Of a DNA stretch of 64,000 nt, positions 43,432-52,572 are shown in pieces (position 1 is the first letter of the stretch; every line of letters starts with the position of its first letter). The stretch spans positions 6,686,501 through 6,750,500 of the forward strand of contig NZ_CP020555.1 in NCBI RefSeq assembly GCF_002080455.1, read 5' to 3'. The position numbers and the translations under genes were made by a program. The stretch comes from Streptomyces sp. Sge12. GTDB lineage: Bacteria; Actinomycetota; Actinomycetes; Streptomycetales; Streptomycetaceae. A model generated the notes under the pieces. The model was not told the origin of the DNA. It did not search any database and saw only the letters and a list, made by a program, of their open reading frames with translations.

Positions 43432-44541
43432 TCACAGCCAGGGGATCTGCTCGGCCGCGTACCGGTGGGCGCGGAAGACCGAGTTCTGGGCGCCGGCCGA
43501 GGACTCCAGGCCCACGCCCTCGCCGAAGGACCGGAACTGCGGGACCACGAACTCCCACACGACGTCCCCGTCCGGCGTCACCTCGAAGAGCCGGCCGAAG
43601 GAGCCCTCCGCCACGAAGGTGTTCCCGTTGGGCAGGCGCTGCGCGCTGGACATGTACGGGCTGAAGAAGTTCTGCGGCGGGTTGTCCTCGTACGACCACA
43701 CCTCCGTGCCGGTGTGCGGGTCGAGCTCCAGCACCCGCGAGTACGGCACCGAGGTGGTGTCGCGGTAGGTTCCGTTGTCGAAGACCAGCAGGGTGCCGCC
43801 GGGCAGTTCGTGCGGGTGGTGCTGCTGGGCCAGCACGTCCGGGCCGATGCGCCACTGCACGGACCCGTCGGCGCGGTCGACCGACACGGTGGTGGACGCG
43901 CTGCGGAAGCCCACCACGATCGAGCCGTCGGCGCTCTCGTTGACGGTGTTGGCCATCGGCCAGTGGTTGCGGGCGAAGTGCCGGTTCAGCGGCACCTCCT
44001 CCGGGTCCAGGTGCTCGATGGCGGCCCAGCGCCACACGATCTCCCCCTCCCAGGTCAGCTCGTACACCACGTCCCCGTAGATCACCCCACCGGGCGCCTC
44101 GGACCCGGGGATGCCACCCCTGATCCGGGCCGCGTCGGCCGGGTCCAGTGGCTCGACCGCCCCGATGATCAGGTTGCCGTTGCGCAGGATCGAGGCGTCG
44201 TGGTGGTGGAAGGGGTGCCGGACCTCGCGGAGCACCGTGGAGTCGGGCGCCAGCTCCTGGAAGATGCCGCCGTGGTAGACGTCCCAGATGGGGAACAGGG
44301 TCGGGCCGGTGGTGTCCTTGGCCGCGTAGAAGAGGTTGCCGCCCGGCAGGAGCTGCGCCTGGCGGCCGGGCGGGTGCGGGGAGTTCCAGGTGTGCGCCGG
44401 CCGGCCCTCGATGTCGACGAGGTGGATCTCGCCGGCGCTGGTGATCGGCGTGTAGAGGGTGAGGCCGCCGTAGCTGCGCTCGGGGTCGTGGGCGATCAGG
44501 CCGACGCCGCGGCGGCGCACGGTGTTCTGGTCGACGGTCAT
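43432..44541 (-). CDS. Arylsulfotransferase-family (ASST) beta-propeller protein
   Basis: 369 residues. Repeated blade motifs (HTWNSPHPPG, LPGGNLFYA, PHELPGGTLLVFDNGTY, LPNGNTFVAEGSFGRLFEV) and His-rich HPFHHHDAS match the arylsulfotransferase/PQQ-like propeller family, which moves sulfate between phenols without PAPS. I see no signal peptide, so it would be cytoplasmic, unlike classical periplasmic ASST. The start is set at ATG 44541 because AGGAG sits 6 nt before it but directly abuts the in-frame ATG at 44547. It follows a sulfonate/nitrate-type ABC transporter in the same direction, suggesting shared sulfur metabolism. Confidence 0.75.
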   Translation of the reverse strand: MTVDQNTVRRRGVGLIAHDPERSYGGLTLYTPITSAGEIHLVDIEGRPAHTWNSPHPPGRQAQLLPGGNLFYAAKDTTGPTLFPIWDVYHGGIFQELAPDSTVLREVRHPFHHHDASILRNGNLIIGAVEPLDPADAARIRGGIPGSEAPGGVIYGDVVYELTWEGEIVWRWAAIEHLDPEEVPLNRHFARNHWPMANTVNESADGSIVVGFRSASTTVSVDRADGSVQWRIGPDVLAQQHHPHELPGGTLLVFDNGTYRDTTSVPYSRVLELDPHTGTEVWSYEDNPPQNFFSPYMSSAQRLPNGNTFVAEGSFGRLFEVTPDGDVVWEFVVPQFRSFGEGVGLESSAGAQNSVFRAHRYAAEQIPWL

Positions 44542-44593
44542 GAACATCTCCTGGGAGTGGTGGGGCGGGTGGGGCGGGACGGGGTGGCGTGGC

Positions 44594-45592
44594 TCAGCGG
44601 ACGGTGACGGCGGCCGGGTCGGCGGCCGTCAGGGGTCCGGGGTTCAGGTACCGCAGCAGCGCGGCGCGGTCGGCGGCGCCGGGCAGTTTCTGGGCGGCCT
44701 TGGCCCAGGCCGCCTCCTCCTCCAACTGCGCCAGCAGTTCGGGGGAGAGGGTGGCGCCGTAGGTGTAGCGCGGCTGGTAGGCGTCGACGTAGGCGGCCTG
44801 GAGGGCGCCCTTGGACTGCGTCAGTACGGCCTTGCGGGCACGGGCCGGGTCGGCGCCCAGTTCGCGCTGGGCGCGCAGCAGCGTGCGCAGGACCGCGGTG
44901 GTGCTCTCCTCGTTCGCGGAGGGGCCGGCGACGAGGAGGGTCCTGGCCGTGTACCCGGTGAAGGGCAGCTCGGCGTAGGAGCCGCCGAGGGCGGTGCGCG
45001 CGGCGTCGTAGAAGCTGGGGAAGGTGACCCCGGCGTCGATGTCCCCCCGGGCCAGCGCCGAAGTGACCTGGTTCGGGGCGAGGTTGACCACGGTCACGTC
45101 CGCCGCCGTCAGCTGCGCCGAGGCGAGCATGCGCGACAGGGCGTACTCGACGTTCGTGCCCTGCGGAACCCCCACCTTGCGGCCCTTGAGCGCGGCGAAG
45201 CCGGTGATCTGCCGGTCGGTCCGGGTCAGGAGGCGCCAGTCGGAGAACCGGGACAGGTCGGCGACGACCCGCAGCTCGCGCCCGCCCAGGGCGGCCGTCA
45301 CGGCGGGCAGGTCGCCCACGACGCCGAGCTGGGCCTGGCCGCCGAGCACGGCGTTCAGGGCGTCCCGGCCGGTGGGCTGGGTCGTGACGGTGGCGCGTAC
45401 GCCCTCGGCGGCCCAGAGATCGCCGTCCTCGGCCACGTGGACGGGGGCGCCGCCGAGGTAGTCGCTCGCGGCGAGCGTGACGGCCGGGCGGTCGCCGGCG
45501 GCCGTACCGGACGGGGAGCCGGCGCAGGCCGTGGCGAGCGGGGAGAGCAGGGCGGCGAGCAGTACGGCGGCCACCGCGCGGGGTCCGGGCAT
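44594..45592 (-). CDS. ABC transporter substrate-binding lipoprotein (SsuA/NMT1-like)
   Basis: 332 residues. The signal ends in the lipobox LATAC, so it is a membrane-anchored lipoprotein. Segments such as DALNAVLGGQAQLGVVGD and GFAALKGRKVGVPQGTN are typical of binding proteins for sulfonates, taurine, nitrate or thiamine precursors. The SBP is encoded downstream of the ATPase and permease. ATG 45592 with AGGAAAGG upstream. The exact ligand cannot be read; the arylsulfotransferase-like neighbour favours an organosulfur ligand. Confidence 0.85.
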   Translation of the reverse strand: MPGPRAVAAVLLAALLSPLATACAGSPSGTAAGDRPAVTLAASDYLGGAPVHVAEDGDLWAAEGVRATVTTQPTGRDALNAVLGGQAQLGVVGDLPAVTAALGGRELRVVADLSRFSDWRLLTRTDRQITGFAALKGRKVGVPQGTNVEYALSRMLASAQLTAADVTVVNLAPNQVTSALARGDIDAGVTFPSFYDAARTALGGSYAELPFTGYTARTLLVAGPSANEESTTAVLRTLLRAQRELGADPARARKAVLTQSKGALQAAYVDAYQPRYTYGATLSPELLAQLEEEAAWAKAAQKLPGAADRAALLRYLNPGPLTAADPAAVTVR

Positions 45593-45700
45593 GGTGAACG
45601 GTCCTTTCCTGGACAGGGGTGTGGTCGTGGGTGCGGTCGTGGGACGGGACGGTGGGGCGTGGTGCTGGGCGCGGTGGTGGGCGCGGTGGTGGGCAGCGGT

Positions 45701-46420
45701 TCATTCGGAGCCGAGGTGGCGGGCGATCAGGGACCGCAGGTCGGGATCGGGTGCTCCGGCGGGCACCGCGTGGTCGGCGAGCACCCGCCCGGGACTCCCG
45801 CCGAGGACGATCACGCGCCCGGCCAGCGCCAGTGCCTCGTCGATGTCGTGCGTGACGAACAGGACGGTGGTGCCGCGGCGCTGCCACAGCTCCCGCAGCA
45901 GGCTCTGCATCCGGGTCCGGGTCAGCGCGTCCAGTGCCCCGAACGGCTCGTCCATCAACAGCACTTCGGGTTCGGCGGCCAGCGCCCGGGCCAGCGCCAC
46001 CCGCTGCTGCATCCCGCCCGACAGCTGGGCCGGATACTTCTGCGCGCCGTCCGCGAGCCCCACCTCGGCCAGCGCCGCGAGGGCGCGCCTGCGGCGCTCC
46101 GCACGCGGCAGACCGAGCCGCTTGAGGGCGAACTCGACGTTGCCGCGGGCCGTGCGCCACGGGAACAGCGCGTAGTGCTGGAAGACCACGCCCCGCTCGG
46201 GGCCCGGCCCGCGCACCGGCTCGGACCCCGCCGTCACCCGCCCCGCGGTGGGCCGGACGAATCCCGCCACCAGGTTGAGGACCGTGGACTTGCCGCACCC
46301 GCTGGGCCCGAGCAGCGCCGTGAAGGAGCCCGCCGGGAACTCCAGGTCGGTGCGCTCCAGGACCGGGGCGGCGCTCCCGTACCCCGCGGACAGCCCCTCC
46401 AGCCGTACTTCGAGGCTCAT
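45701..46420 (-). CDS. ABC transporter ATP-binding protein (SsuB/TauB-like)
   Basis: 239 residues. Walker A LLGPSGCGKSTVLN, signature LSGGMQQRVALARA, Walker B VLLMDEPFGALD and the switch His in VTHDIDEA are intact. It energises uptake by the adjoining permease. ATG 46420 overlaps the permease stop (ATGA). The 108 bp between it and the binding-protein gene contain a repetitive GTGGGCGCGGTG stretch and no gene. Confidence 0.92.
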   Translation of the reverse strand: MSLEVRLEGLSAGYGSAAPVLERTDLEFPAGSFTALLGPSGCGKSTVLNLVAGFVRPTAGRVTAGSEPVRGPGPERGVVFQHYALFPWRTARGNVEFALKRLGLPRAERRRRALAALAEVGLADGAQKYPAQLSGGMQQRVALARALAAEPEVLLMDEPFGALDALTRTRMQSLLRELWQRRGTTVLFVTHDIDEALALAGRVIVLGGSPGRVLADHAVPAGAPDPDLRSLIARHLGSE

Positions 46421-47196
46421 GACGCGCTCCAGTGCACGAACCGGCGGCCCACGGCGGCCAGTACCAGGTCGACGGCCACTCCGAGCAGTCCGAGCACGAG
46501 CAGCCCCGCGAACATCCGGTCCACCCGCAGGAACTGGCCGTCCACCTGGAGCCGGTACGCCAACCCGCTGTCCGCGCCGCCCAGTTCGGCCGCCACCAGC
46601 GCGAGCAGGGCCACCGAGGCCCCGTAGCGCAGCGCCGCGAGCAGGGCGGGAGCGGCGGCGGGCAGCAGCACCTCGGTGAACCGCCGGTGCAGCGGGGCCC
46701 CCAGTGACCGGGCCGCCCGCAGATGGGAGACCGGCACCCGGGACACCCCGTCGTGGACGTACAGCCAGACGGCGAGCAGCACGGCGTAGGCGATGAGCAG
46801 CCGCTTGGCACTCTCGCCGATACCGAACCAGGCGGTGGCGAGCGGGACCAGCGCGATGGCCGGGATCGGCCGCAGGAAGGAGACCAGCGGGGTCACGGCG
46901 GCGGACACCGCCGGCAGGTAGCCGGTGGTGAAGCCGAGCGCGCTGCCGATGACGGCGCCCAGCGCGAAGCCCTGTCCGGCCCGGGTCAGGCTGGCGCCGA
47001 GGTCGGCGGCCAGGGCGCCGCTGCGGGCGCTGTCCGCCAGGGCGGCCGCGGTCCGGCCGGGTGTGGGCAGCAGTCCCGGTGCCACGCTGCCGGAGCGGGC
47101 CAGCAGGTACCAGAGGGCGAGGACGACGCCGGCCGTGCCCAGGGCCGGGCCGAGCCCGGCGAGGCCTCGGCCGGGGGGTGAGGGGGTGGCGTGCAC
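46417..47196 (-). CDS. ABC transporter permease (SsuC/TauC-like)
   Basis: 259 residues, about six membrane helices, with the BPD permease coupling loop around EVLLPAAAPALLAALRYG. GTG 47196 was chosen for GAGGAG 8 nt upstream; the frame stays open further upstream but into the promoter. First gene of the transporter operon, divergent from the XRE-cupin regulator. Confidence 0.87.
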   Translation of the reverse strand: MHATPSPPGRGLAGLGPALGTAGVVLALWYLLARSGSVAPGLLPTPGRTAAALADSARSGALAADLGASLTRAGQGFALGAVIGSALGFTTGYLPAVSAAVTPLVSFLRPIPAIALVPLATAWFGIGESAKRLLIAYAVLLAVWLYVHDGVSRVPVSHLRAARSLGAPLHRRFTEVLLPAAAPALLAALRYGASVALLALVAAELGGADSGLAYRLQVDGQFLRVDRMFAGLLVLGLLGVAVDLVLAAVGRRFVHWSAS

Positions 47197-47347
47197 GGGG
47201 CGGCTCCTCGTTCGTTCCGGATGTCTGCTCCGGACCCGTTGATAAGTGAGGTCAATAATTGCCACGCTTATGAAGGGAGTGTTGCGGCAGTGCGAAACCT
47301 GCCGCGGCCCTCCGGCGCCGCATGCGCGATGAGGTACGTTCACCTGC
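47197..47347. promoter_or_regulatory. Divergent promoter region of the ABC operon and XRE-cupin gene
   Basis: 151 bp with an AT-rich core. ATAAG (47242-47246) and CTTAT (47267-47271) form an imperfect dyad that could be the operator of the adjacent regulator. Confidence 0.4.
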
Positions 47348-47917
47348 GTGTCTCGCCCCGAACCCACGCCCGAAGCGATCGAGGTCGGACGGGTGATCCG
47401 CGGCTGCCGCAAACAGCGCGGCGTCTCCATGGCCGTGCTCGCCACCCGATCGGGCCTCTCCCAGCCCTTCCTCAGCCAGCTGGAACGCGGACTCGCCACG
47501 CCCAGCCTCAGCTCGATCTACCGGATCGCCGAGGCCCTGGACGTCACCCCGGGCACCTTCCTGCGGCCGCCCGGCCGGCCCGGCGCCGTCACCCACGAGA
47601 GCGACCCCCAGGTGATCCGGGTCGACGAGACCGCGGGGCAGATCGCCCGGGTCCTCATCCCCGGCGGGCGCAGCACCCTGATGGAGGCCTACGAGCACCA
47701 CTTCGAGCCCGGCAGGGGCGAGCGCGGCTGGTTCGAGCACCCCGGCGAGGACTTCCTCTACGTCCTGGAGGGCGAGATCGTGCTGGAGGTCGAGGGCGAG
47801 GAACCGCTGACCCTGCGCGCCGGCCAGAGCGCCCACCACCGGGGCGAAGTCCCGCACCGCTGCCGCCTGTCGGGCCCGGCCGCCGCACGCACCCTCCTCG
47901 TCATCGCGAACGCCTGA
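47348..47917 (+). CDS. XRE-family regulator with C-terminal cupin
   Basis: 189 residues. Residues 10-65 form an HTH (GVSMAVLATRSGLSQPFLSQLERG), and about 110-185 a cupin barrel (FEHPGEDFLYVLEGE, HHRGEVPHRCRL) that usually binds a small ligand. Regulators of this type commonly sit beside and control the transporter or enzyme operon they face, here the sulfonate/nitrate-type ABC genes. GTG start. The last 17 bp overlap the convergent HTH-NTPase-WD40 gene. Confidence 0.88.
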   Translation: MSRPEPTPEAIEVGRVIRGCRKQRGVSMAVLATRSGLSQPFLSQLERGLATPSLSSIYRIAEALDVTPGTFLRPPGRPGAVTHESDPQVIRVDETAGQIARVLIPGGRSTLMEAYEHHFEPGRGERGWFEHPGEDFLYVLEGEIVLEVEGEEPLTLRAGQSAHHRGEVPHRCRLSGPAAARTLLVIANA

Positions 47918-50900
47918 CCCCGAGGGACCAACCCCCGTTCCGCCCCTCGGAGCCGGCCGTCTCCCGCAGCCGGCCGATCGCCGCCAGCCGCGCCCCGACG
48001 TCCAGGTCCCACAGCCGCACGGTGCCGTCCGTACTGCTGCTCGCCACCGTCCGCCCGTCCGGAGCGAACACGACGCCCCACACCGCATTCGCATGACCGG
48101 ACAGCGCGGCCACCGTCCGGCGCCCCGCCACGTCCCACAACCGGACCGTACGGTCGTTGCCGCTGCTCGCCAGCGTCCGGCCGTCGGGGGAGAAGGCGAT
48201 CCCGCGCGCCGAACCGGTGTGCCCGGACAGCGCCGCCTCGAAGCGGTGCCGCCGCGCGTCCCACAGCCGTACCGTCCCGTCGTTGCCGCTGCTCGCCAGC
48301 GTCCTCCCGTCCGGGCTGAAGGCCACACCGCGCACCGCACCCCGGTGGCCGGTGAGCACGGCCAGCGGCCGGCGCGCCACCACGTCCCACAGACGGACCG
48401 TCAGATCGTCCCCGGCGCTCGCCAGGGTGCGCCCGTCGGGGCTGAACACCACGTCGTTCGCGAAGTCCGTGTGACCGGCCAGGACGGCGAGCTGCCGGCG
48501 CCCCGCCACGTCCCACAGCCGTACTGTGCCGTCCGACCCGGCCGAGGCCAGGGTCCGCCCGTCCGGCGAGAAGGCCACCGCGAACACGGTGCCGCTCCGG
48601 CCGGTGAGCACCGCCGACGGGCCACGGGCCACCGTGTCCCACAGCCGGACGGTGCCGTCGGAACCGGCCGAGGCCAGCGTCCGCCCGTCGGGGGCGAACG
48701 CCACCGAGAACACCGTCTCGCTGTGCCCCGAGAACGTGGCCAGGACCCGGCGCCCCGCGACGTCCCACAGCCGTACCGCGTGATCGGCCTCCGCGGTCGC
48801 CAGCCGCTTCCCGTCCGGGCTGTACGCGGCGTGCCAGATCTCCGTGAACGGTCGTGAGGTCAGCGCCGCGCCCCGCAGGTCCCACAGCACCACCGACTGG
48901 TCGAAGCCGGCGGTGGCCAGCACCGCGCCGCGGCCGTCCACGGCCACCCCGAGGACGTAGTCGGTGTGCCCGGCGAGCGTGGCCGCCGCCCGGCCCCCGG
49001 CCACGTCCCACAGCCGGGTCGTGCCGTCGCCGCCCGCGCTGACGACCGTCGTCCCGTCCGGTGTGTAGGCGACACCGTTGACGTCGTCGCTGTGCCCGGT
49101 GAGCGTCGCGGTCGTGCGCCGCCCCGCCACGTCCCACAGCCGTACGGTGCGGTCGACGCCCCCGGTGGCGACCGTACGGCCGTCCGGTGCGAAGGCCGCG
49201 CCCAGCACCTCGTCGGTGTGCCCGGTGAGGACCGCCAGCGGACGGGCCTCCACCGCGTCCCACAGCCGTACCGTCCGGTCGGCGCCGGCCGACACCAGGG
49301 TCCGCCCGTCGGCCGCGTACGCCAGGGCGTTGACCCGCCCGGTGTGACCCGCCAGGGAGGCCACGGCGCCGTGGTCCCCGGCGGCGTCCCACAACCCGAT
49401 CGTCCCGTCCGCGCCGGCGACGGCCAGGGTCCGCCCGTCGGGCGCGAAGGCCACGGCCCGGGCGCCCGCCGTACCGGCCGGGAGCGGCGTGCCGCCACCG
49501 CCACCGCCGGCGGTGTCCCAGAGCCGGGCCGGCCCGTCCGTCGACGTGGCCGCGAGCGTCCTGCCGTCGGGGCTGAAGGCCACCGCCCGCACCCGGCCGG
49601 GCAGCGTGAAGGTCGCCGTCGTCCGCCCGTCGGACACCCGCCGCAGCATCACCGTCCCGTCGGAACCGGCCGTCGCCAGCGTCTCGTTGCCCGGCGCGAA
49701 GGCCACCGCGTTGACCGGGCCGCCGTGCCCGCCCAGGCGGGCGATGAACGGCTGGGACTGGGTGCTCAGCAGGGCGCCGCGCGCCTCGCTCGTCGCGGAG
49801 GTCCGGTACGCCTCCCCGGCGAGCAGCATCGAGGCCTCGGGCCGGCCCGCGGCCAGCGCCGCGGACTGCAGGGCGAGCGCCCGCGACCGCGCGACGCGCT
49901 CCTGGCCGAGGGCGCCCGCGCGCTGCTCGTAGGCGAGGCCCCCGGCGCCCACGGCGAGGACCAGCAGGACGACCAGCGTGGCCAGCGTCCACTGCCGCAA
50001 CCGCACCTGGCGCCCGGCCTGCCGCTCCCGGCCCTCGTGCGCCTCCTGGCTCGCCCGCAGGAACGCGGCCTCCAGCGGGCCGAGCCGGCTCCTGCCGTCG
50101 TGCTCGTCGGCCCAGGCCCGGGCGGTGTCCAGCCGGGTCCCGCGGTGCAGCGCCGACGGATCGCGGCCCTCGCGCTCCCATTCCGCGGCGGCGTGGGCCA
50201 GTTGCTGGTGGATCAGGAGCCCGGCCCGGTCGGCGCGGATCCAGCCGCGCAGCCGCGGCCAGGCGTGCAGCAGCGCCTCGTGGGTGATCTCGACGCTGTC
50301 GCTGTCCATGGTGATCAGGCGGGCCCGGACGAAGGTGTCGAGCGCGGCCGCGGCGGGGCCCGCGTCGGCCAGCTGTTCCATCAGTGCGGTCCGGCTCATC
50401 CGGCGCCGGGTGGCCCCCGTGCCGTCGGCCACGTGCACCAGCCGCACCAGGACGCGGCGGAGCGTGTTCTGTTCGGCCGGGTACAGGCGGGTGAACACCT
50501 CCTCGGCGGTCCGGGCGATCGCGCCCTGGATACCGCCGGTGCGCTCGTACCCGGCGACGGTCAAGGTGGCGCCCTCGCGCTGGCGCCAGGTGGCCAGCAG
50601 GGCGTGGGAGACCAGCGGCAGCACCCCGGAGGGCGTCCGGTCGGGCGGATCGTCGCGCAGGCCGGCATCGCGCAGCAGCAGCGGGAACAGGCCCGGTTCG
50701 AGGGTGAGACCGGCGAGCTCCGCCGGGCGGGTGATCGACTCCCGCAGCTCCGCCGGGGACATCGGGGCCAGGACGAACAGCCCTTCCGTGAAGACCGGGG
50801 CCAGTTCGGGCAGGTCCAGACAGTTCCCGGAGAAGTCGGCCCGTACGCCGAGCACCACGACGGCCGGGTCGAGAACATCCGGCCCGGGACCGTCCGGCCC

Positions 50901-51806
50901 GGGACCGTCCGGCCCGGGACCGTCCGGCCCGGGGCGTGCGGCCGCCAGCGCGCAGAGCACCCGGACGAAGGCGCGCCGCTCGTCCTCGTCGCAGCAGAGC
51001 GTGAACAGCTCCTCGAACTGGTCGACGAGCAGCACCGGACGGGGCGGCGGCGGCCTGCGGTCCGGTCCGTCCGCCGGGGGAGGGCCCGCGAGCCGCCGGA
51101 CGGCCTCGAGCAGCGCGTCCGGCCGCTCGCGCAGCTCGCCCGCGGTGAGCCCCGGATCGCCGCCCAGGACTTTCGCGGCGCAGCCGAGCAGCTCCTCCAG
51201 CGGATGCGCGGTGGGTGTGAAGCGCAGCACCGGCCAGGTGTCGGAGCCCGGCATCGGAAAGCCGCCGCGCCGCAGCGCCGGTACGAGACCGGCGTTCAGC
51301 AGCGAGGACTTGCCGGCGCCCGACGGGGCGACGAGCATCAGCGGCCCGCTGCCGACCCGCTCGAAGACCCGCTCGGTCAGCTCGGCCGTCGCCCGCTCCC
51401 GCCCGAAGAACCACCGGGCCTCCCGCGCCGTGAAGGCGGGCAGGCCGCGGTAGGGGCACTCGCCGTCCGCCTGCGGCCCGGCGGGCGGACCGGTGCCACC
51501 CGGCCCGTCCTCGTCGTCGTTGCCGCGCGGACCCGTTTCCCGGACCATCCGCAGAAGTTCACCGCCCGCCCGCAGTACGTCGTCGCAGCGCCGCGCGACA
51601 TCGACGGTGACGCGCTTCGAGCCGGTCTCGATCTTGCTGAGATAGCCCTTGCTGTAGTGCGTCTGCCGTGCGAGGTCCGCGAGGGACAGGCCGCGTTGCA
51701 CCCGCAGACGTCGCAACTGAGCGCGGAAAGGCATCGCGGCATCGTCGGAGTCGTGCTGGTGACCGGTCGTGCGCCGGTGGTCCGGGTCCCCCAAGACATC
51801 CCCCAT
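47901..51806 (-). CDS. XRE-HTH / STAND-type NTPase / 14 WD40-repeat protein
   Basis: About 1301 residues from ATG 51806; ATG 51734 is an equally possible start. An N-terminal HTH (ADLARQTHYSKGYLSKIETG) is followed by a P-loop NTPase with Walker A APSGAGKSSLLN near residue 165 and Walker B VLLVDQFEELF near 260. A transmembrane-like segment lies near 605 (LATLVVLLVLAVGAGGLAY). I count 14 WD40 repeats from about 690 to the end, enough for two seven-bladed propellers. The layout is a signal-transducing or conflict-system protein well known in actinomycetes, and its trigger is unknown. A short Pro-Gly-Asp repeat lies near residue 300. Confidence 0.88.
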   Translation of the reverse strand: MGDVLGDPDHRRTTGHQHDSDDAAMPFRAQLRRLRVQRGLSLADLARQTHYSKGYLSKIETGSKRVTVDVARRCDDVLRAGGELLRMVRETGPRGNDDEDGPGGTGPPAGPQADGECPYRGLPAFTAREARWFFGRERATAELTERVFERVGSGPLMLVAPSGAGKSSLLNAGLVPALRRGGFPMPGSDTWPVLRFTPTAHPLEELLGCAAKVLGGDPGLTAGELRERPDALLEAVRRLAGPPPADGPDRRPPPPRPVLLVDQFEELFTLCCDEDERRAFVRVLCALAAARPGPDGPGPDGPGPDGPGPDVLDPAVVVLGVRADFSGNCLDLPELAPVFTEGLFVLAPMSPAELRESITRPAELAGLTLEPGLFPLLLRDAGLRDDPPDRTPSGVLPLVSHALLATWRQREGATLTVAGYERTGGIQGAIARTAEEVFTRLYPAEQNTLRRVLVRLVHVADGTGATRRRMSRTALMEQLADAGPAAAALDTFVRARLITMDSDSVEITHEALLHAWPRLRGWIRADRAGLLIHQQLAHAAAEWEREGRDPSALHRGTRLDTARAWADEHDGRSRLGPLEAAFLRASQEAHEGRERQAGRQVRLRQWTLATLVVLLVLAVGAGGLAYEQRAGALGQERVARSRALALQSAALAAGRPEASMLLAGEAYRTSATSEARGALLSTQSQPFIARLGGHGGPVNAVAFAPGNETLATAGSDGTVMLRRVSDGRTTATFTLPGRVRAVAFSPDGRTLAATSTDGPARLWDTAGGGGGGTPLPAGTAGARAVAFAPDGRTLAVAGADGTIGLWDAAGDHGAVASLAGHTGRVNALAYAADGRTLVSAGADRTVRLWDAVEARPLAVLTGHTDEVLGAAFAPDGRTVATGGVDRTVRLWDVAGRRTTATLTGHSDDVNGVAYTPDGTTVVSAGGDGTTRLWDVAGGRAAATLAGHTDYVLGVAVDGRGAVLATAGFDQSVVLWDLRGAALTSRPFTEIWHAAYSPDGKRLATAEADHAVRLWDVAGRRVLATFSGHSETVFSVAFAPDGRTLASAGSDGTVRLWDTVARGPSAVLTGRSGTVFAVAFSPDGRTLASAGSDGTVRLWDVAGRRQLAVLAGHTDFANDVVFSPDGRTLASAGDDLTVRLWDVVARRPLAVLTGHRGAVRGVAFSPDGRTLASSGNDGTVRLWDARRHRFEAALSGHTGSARGIAFSPDGRTLASSGNDRTVRLWDVAGRRTVAALSGHANAVWGVVFAPDGRTVASSSTDGTVRLWDLDVGARLAAIGRLRETAGSEGRNGGWSLGVRRSR
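50881..50935. repeat. 15-bp tandem repeat, about 3.6 copies
   Basis: Unit GGCCCGGGACCGTCC repeats at 50881, 50896 and 50911 with a partial fourth copy. It encodes a Pro-Gly-Asp linker inside the NTPase gene. In-frame length, so copy-number change would be tolerated. Confidence 0.8.
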
Positions 51807-51904
51807 GGACGTGCGAGCCCAGGCAGCGGTCGGGCAGCGCCCAGGGTAGCGCGGGGGTGGGGTGGACGGCCGCCTCTTCGGGCCGGTATGACCAGCACAC
51901 GAGC

Positions 51905-51935
51905 GTGCGGAGCGGCCCTGCCGGGGGCTCCGCAC
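51905..51935 (-). terminator. Hairpin after the small secreted protein gene
   Basis: GTGCGGAGC (51905-51913) pairs perfectly with GCTCCGCAC (51927-51935), 22 nt past the stop at 51957; the loop can also pair. Likely its terminator. Confidence 0.6.
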
Positions 51936-51956
51936 ACTGCCGTGACGGGGTTGCCG

Positions 51957-52319
51957 CTAGGGGTTGAGCCGGACCGAGTTGATGGGGGTGAGGTCGGCGT
52001 AGACACCGGTCTTGGCGGCGATGTTGCCGCCGCAGTCCTGGCCTCCCAACCCCCTGCACAGATTTGCGGTCGCACCGCCGTACTGGTTGTTGAGCACCCA
52101 GTGGTTCCCGAACTGGTTGCTCAGGTTGTGCGCCCCGTAGGCGTAGAAGATGTGCGTCGGCTTGACGGCCGGGTTCTGGTTCTGAGGGTAGATACAGACC
52201 GCCCCGTCCGGGCAGCCGGCCCATGCGTCGGCCGGCTTCGCCTCGACGGTCCCGCTGAGCGCGATCACGGCGACGACGGAGGTGGCGAGCGCGGCGGCGC
52301 CGCGGAACAACTTGCGCAT
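51957..52319 (-). CDS. Small secreted protein, peptidase-inhibitor I36-like
   Basis: 120 residues. A Sec signal of about 27 residues ends VEA before KPADAW. The mature part has four Cys (GCPDGAVCIYPQ, NLCRGLGGQDCGG), probably two disulfides. The CPDGxVCIY pattern is shared with the I36 peptidase-inhibitor family (SMI) and related exported proteins in Streptomyces. Stand-alone gene with its own terminator. Inhibitor activity is a guess from the pattern. Confidence 0.75.
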   Translation of the reverse strand: MRKLFRGAAALATSVVAVIALSGTVEAKPADAWAGCPDGAVCIYPQNQNPAVKPTHIFYAYGAHNLSNQFGNHWVLNNQYGGATANLCRGLGGQDCGGNIAAKTGVYADLTPINSVRLNP

Positions 52320-52572
52320 GATTTCCCCTTGTGGTGCTTGCCTCGTGCTGACGGCTTCAGCCTGCCCCGGCCGTGCACCGGGGTCGACGGGTTGCCCGTT
52401 GCCCAACCCGTGCCCGCCCGGGAAACCCCCTGCCACCAGCGCGGACGCCGGGCAGTGGGCAACGGCCCGGCCGGTGGACGTAAGACTTTCGTCATCGGTG
52501 CGGACATGGCGCACGGCGGCGCGACCGCGTTGAATCGCCGAGGAGAGAACGAGTGGGGAAGAGGGAACGGCA

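Noticed and set aside
50881..50935. CRISPR-like repeats
   Set aside because: Units are directly adjacent with no spacers and encode an in-frame linker.
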